A stretch of 64,000 nt of DNA from contig NZ_UXAW01000034.1 in assembly GCF_900609055.1 (NCBI RefSeq), positions 62,001 through 126,000 on the forward strand, written 5' to 3'. This document shows, piece after piece, positions 62,722-64,000 of this stretch. The translations under genes and the position numbers were made by a program. Origin of the DNA: Pseudogemmobacter humi. Lineage in GTDB: Bacteria; Pseudomonadota; Alphaproteobacteria; Rhodobacterales; Rhodobacteraceae. The first letter of the stretch is position 1, and each line of letters opens with the position of its first letter. Below the pieces are notes generated by a model, which saw nothing but the letters and a program-made list of their open reading frames with translations, did not search any database and had not been told where the DNA came from.

Positions 62722-63384
62722 ATGGCCGCTGTCCTTGAGAACGCAAACCCCGAACCCGCGCCGCGCAAGATGCCGCGCGACGCGCGGCGGGTGCAGCTGA
62801 TCGAGGCGACGATCGAGACGATCGCCCGCTTCGGCTATTCCCGCACCACCATGTCAGAGGTGGCGCGGATGGCGGGGCTGTCGCACGGGCTGGTGAATTT
62901 CCACTTCTCGACCAAAGAGAATCTTCTGTCCGAGACGCTGCTCTACCTGGCCGAGGAATACCGGCAGAACTGGCTTCAGGCGGTCGAGGCGGCGGGGCCG
63001 GGGGTGGCCGAACAGCTTTATGCGATGCTGGCGGCTGATTTCCGGCCCGAGATGTGCACTCATGCGCGGCTTTCGGCCTGGTGCGCCTTCTGGGGCGAGG
63101 CATCGGGCCGGCCGCTTTATCAGGAGAAATGCGGCTCGAACGACGAGGAATACAATCGCAGGCTGGAAGAATACTGCACTGCGATGAATGCGGCCCATGG
63201 CTACGCTGTCGATCCGGCGCGCACCGCCCGGGTGATGCGGGTCACGACCGAAGGGGTCTGGCTCGACATGATGACGATGCAGGCGCCCTATGACGCGAAG
63301 GAGGCGCTGGCCACGCTGATGACCTGCGTCGCCGCCTTCTTCCCGCGGCATTTCGACGAGAACGGGCTGATCAGCGCGGCGTGA
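62722..63384 (+). CDS. TetR/AcrR-family regulator (BetI-like)
   Basis: This 220-residue repressor has an N-terminal helix-turn-helix (TMSEVARMAGLSHGLVNFHF) followed by STKENLL. Its ligand domain recalls BetI (WCAFWGEASGRPLYQE). BetI controls choline/betaine genes, which would fit a betaine or amine signal here. I chose the ATG at 62722 behind GGAGGTG; an ATG ten codons upstream lacks such a site. It is divergent from the operon and probably represses it and itself. Its last 14 bases overlap pyrF. Confidence 0.9.
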   Translation: MAAVLENANPEPAPRKMPRDARRVQLIEATIETIARFGYSRTTMSEVARMAGLSHGLVNFHFSTKENLLSETLLYLAEEYRQNWLQAVEAAGPGVAEQLYAMLAADFRPEMCTHARLSAWCAFWGEASGRPLYQEKCGSNDEEYNRRLEEYCTAMNAAHGYAVDPARTARVMRVTTEGVWLDMMTMQAPYDAKEALATLMTCVAAFFPRHFDENGLISAA

Positions 63385-64000
63385 GTCCGGCGATGATCTC
63401 GCGCGCGGCCGCGGCCGGATCGGCGCTGGCCCAGACCGGGCGGCCCACCACGATATGGTCGGCGCCCTGGCCGATGGCCTCGGCTGGCGTGGCGATGCGC
63501 TTCTGATCGCCCTTCGCCGCGCCCGCCGGACGGACGCCGGGGGTGACGATCAGCCGCCCCGCGGCCTCGGGCAGAGCGCGGATCGCCGCGGCCTCCTGCG
63601 GCGAGGTGATCACGCCATCGGCGCCCGCCGACAGCGCGCGCGCGGCGCGTTCCACCGTGATCTCGTGAATGTCGCCGGGCCGGATCATGTTCGCATCCAG
63701 ATCGGCACGGTCGAGCGAGGTCAGCACCGTCACCGCGAGGATCTTCAGGTCGCTGCCGGATTTGCCCTCGGCCGCCGCCCGCACCACCTGCGGATCGCCA
63801 TGCACGGTCAGGAAATCGAGGCCCAGCCCCGCCAGCCCGCGCACCGCATTCTCGATGGTCTGGCCGATGTCGAAGAGTTTCAGGTCAAGGAACACCCGCT
63901 TGCCGTGTTCCTGCTTCAGCTCCAACGCCAGCGCGAGGCCGCCGCCGGTCAGCATCCCGAGGCCGACCTTGTAAAAGCCGACCGCATCGCCAATCCGGTC
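63371..64000 (-). CDS. pyrF: Orotidine 5-phosphate decarboxylase, partial at the window edge
   Basis: The 5-prime end lies beyond the window, and about 209 codons are visible. The segments FYKVGLG, RVFLDLKLFDIGQTIENAV (the Asp-Lys-x-x-Asp-Ile catalytic region), LTVHGDPQVV and VTPGVRPAGAAKGDQKR identify PyrF. The enzyme makes UMP from OMP in pyrimidine synthesis. It is convergent with the TetR gene and overlaps it by 14 bases, with no room for a separate terminator. Confidence 0.95.
   Translation of the reverse strand, partial: DRIGDAVGFYKVGLGMLTGGGLALALELKQEHGKRVFLDLKLFDIGQTIENAVRGLAGLGLDFLTVHGDPQVVRAAAEGKSGSDLKILAVTVLTSLDRADLDANMIRPGDIHEITVERAARALSAGADGVITSPQEAAAIRALPEAAGRLIVTPGVRPAGAAKGDQKRIATPAEAIGQGADHIVVGRPVWASADPAAAAREIIAGLTPR

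Overview
The window is a gene-dense, high-GC stretch of chromosome from an alphaproteobacterium, most likely a member of the Rhodobacterales (Rhodobacter/Paracoccus/Roseobacter relatives). This rests on gene content: an aerobic cobalamin pathway with CobE, CobF and CbtAB, COQ9, a DUF1013 protein, a GlnK-AmtB pair, a Rhodobacter-style DinB with an N-terminal zinc ribbon, and two families of short intergenic repeats that I recall from this order. I see no mobile element, prophage, CRISPR array, rRNA or tRNA. No stretch of 300 bases lacks a gene.

Layout. (1) 1-8100 is the end of a cobalamin operon: cobI (partial), cobJ, cobL, cobE, cobM, cobB and cobA on +, mostly joined by 4-base ATGA overlaps, with cobK inserted on the opposite strand. 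A cobalamin riboswitch then precedes cbtB-cbtA, and cobF follows on -. (2) 8200-45400 is mainly housekeeping. It covers cell wall (soluble lytic transglycosylase, PBP1A, MltB-type transglycosylase), lysine/DAP synthesis (dapA, dapD), trans-translation (smpB), nitrogen control (glnK-amtB), outer-membrane lipid asymmetry (mlaA-mlaC), an orphan type I secretion ABC/adaptor pair, redox and detoxification genes, RNA enzymes (rsmD, rnr, RNase T2, rpsU), alanine dehydrogenase, mscL and dinB. (3) 45559-47826 is a DEAD-box RNA helicase with a long basic tail. (4) 47906-62580 is a co-directional run of twelve genes on the - strand, read from 62580 downward: class III aminotransferase, two CrtI-like FAD oxidoreductases, a GcvT-like folate protein, two Rieske oxygenase alpha subunits, a PotF/PotA/PotB/PotC-type ABC importer, a cupin of the DMSP-lyase superfamily and a YtcJ-like amidohydrolase. 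A divergent TetR regulator sits at its head with a palindrome in the shared promoter. (5) pyrF (partial) closes the window.

How region 4 may work (inference): the importer brings in a cationic amine, polyamine or N-methylated betaine. The Rieske enzymes oxidise it, probably by N-demethylation. The GcvT-like protein moves a one-carbon unit to tetrahydrofolate, and the FAD enzymes, aminotransferase, cupin and amidohydrolase process the remaining skeleton. Both Rieske proteins carry Glu at the bridging position that is Asp in classical ring-hydroxylating dioxygenases, which fits quaternary-ammonium substrates. The substrate is unknown to me, and this is the best candidate in the window for an undescribed system.

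Two intergenic repeat families stand out. Family A (eight copies) is a constant core reading GGGGTATTTGGGTCAGGATG plus AAAG, next to a variable GC-rich hairpin. In seven of eight copies the order is stop codon, hairpin, core. Family B (two copies) is a pair of AT-rich perfect hairpins placed 2-4 bases after the stop codons of dapA and dapD.
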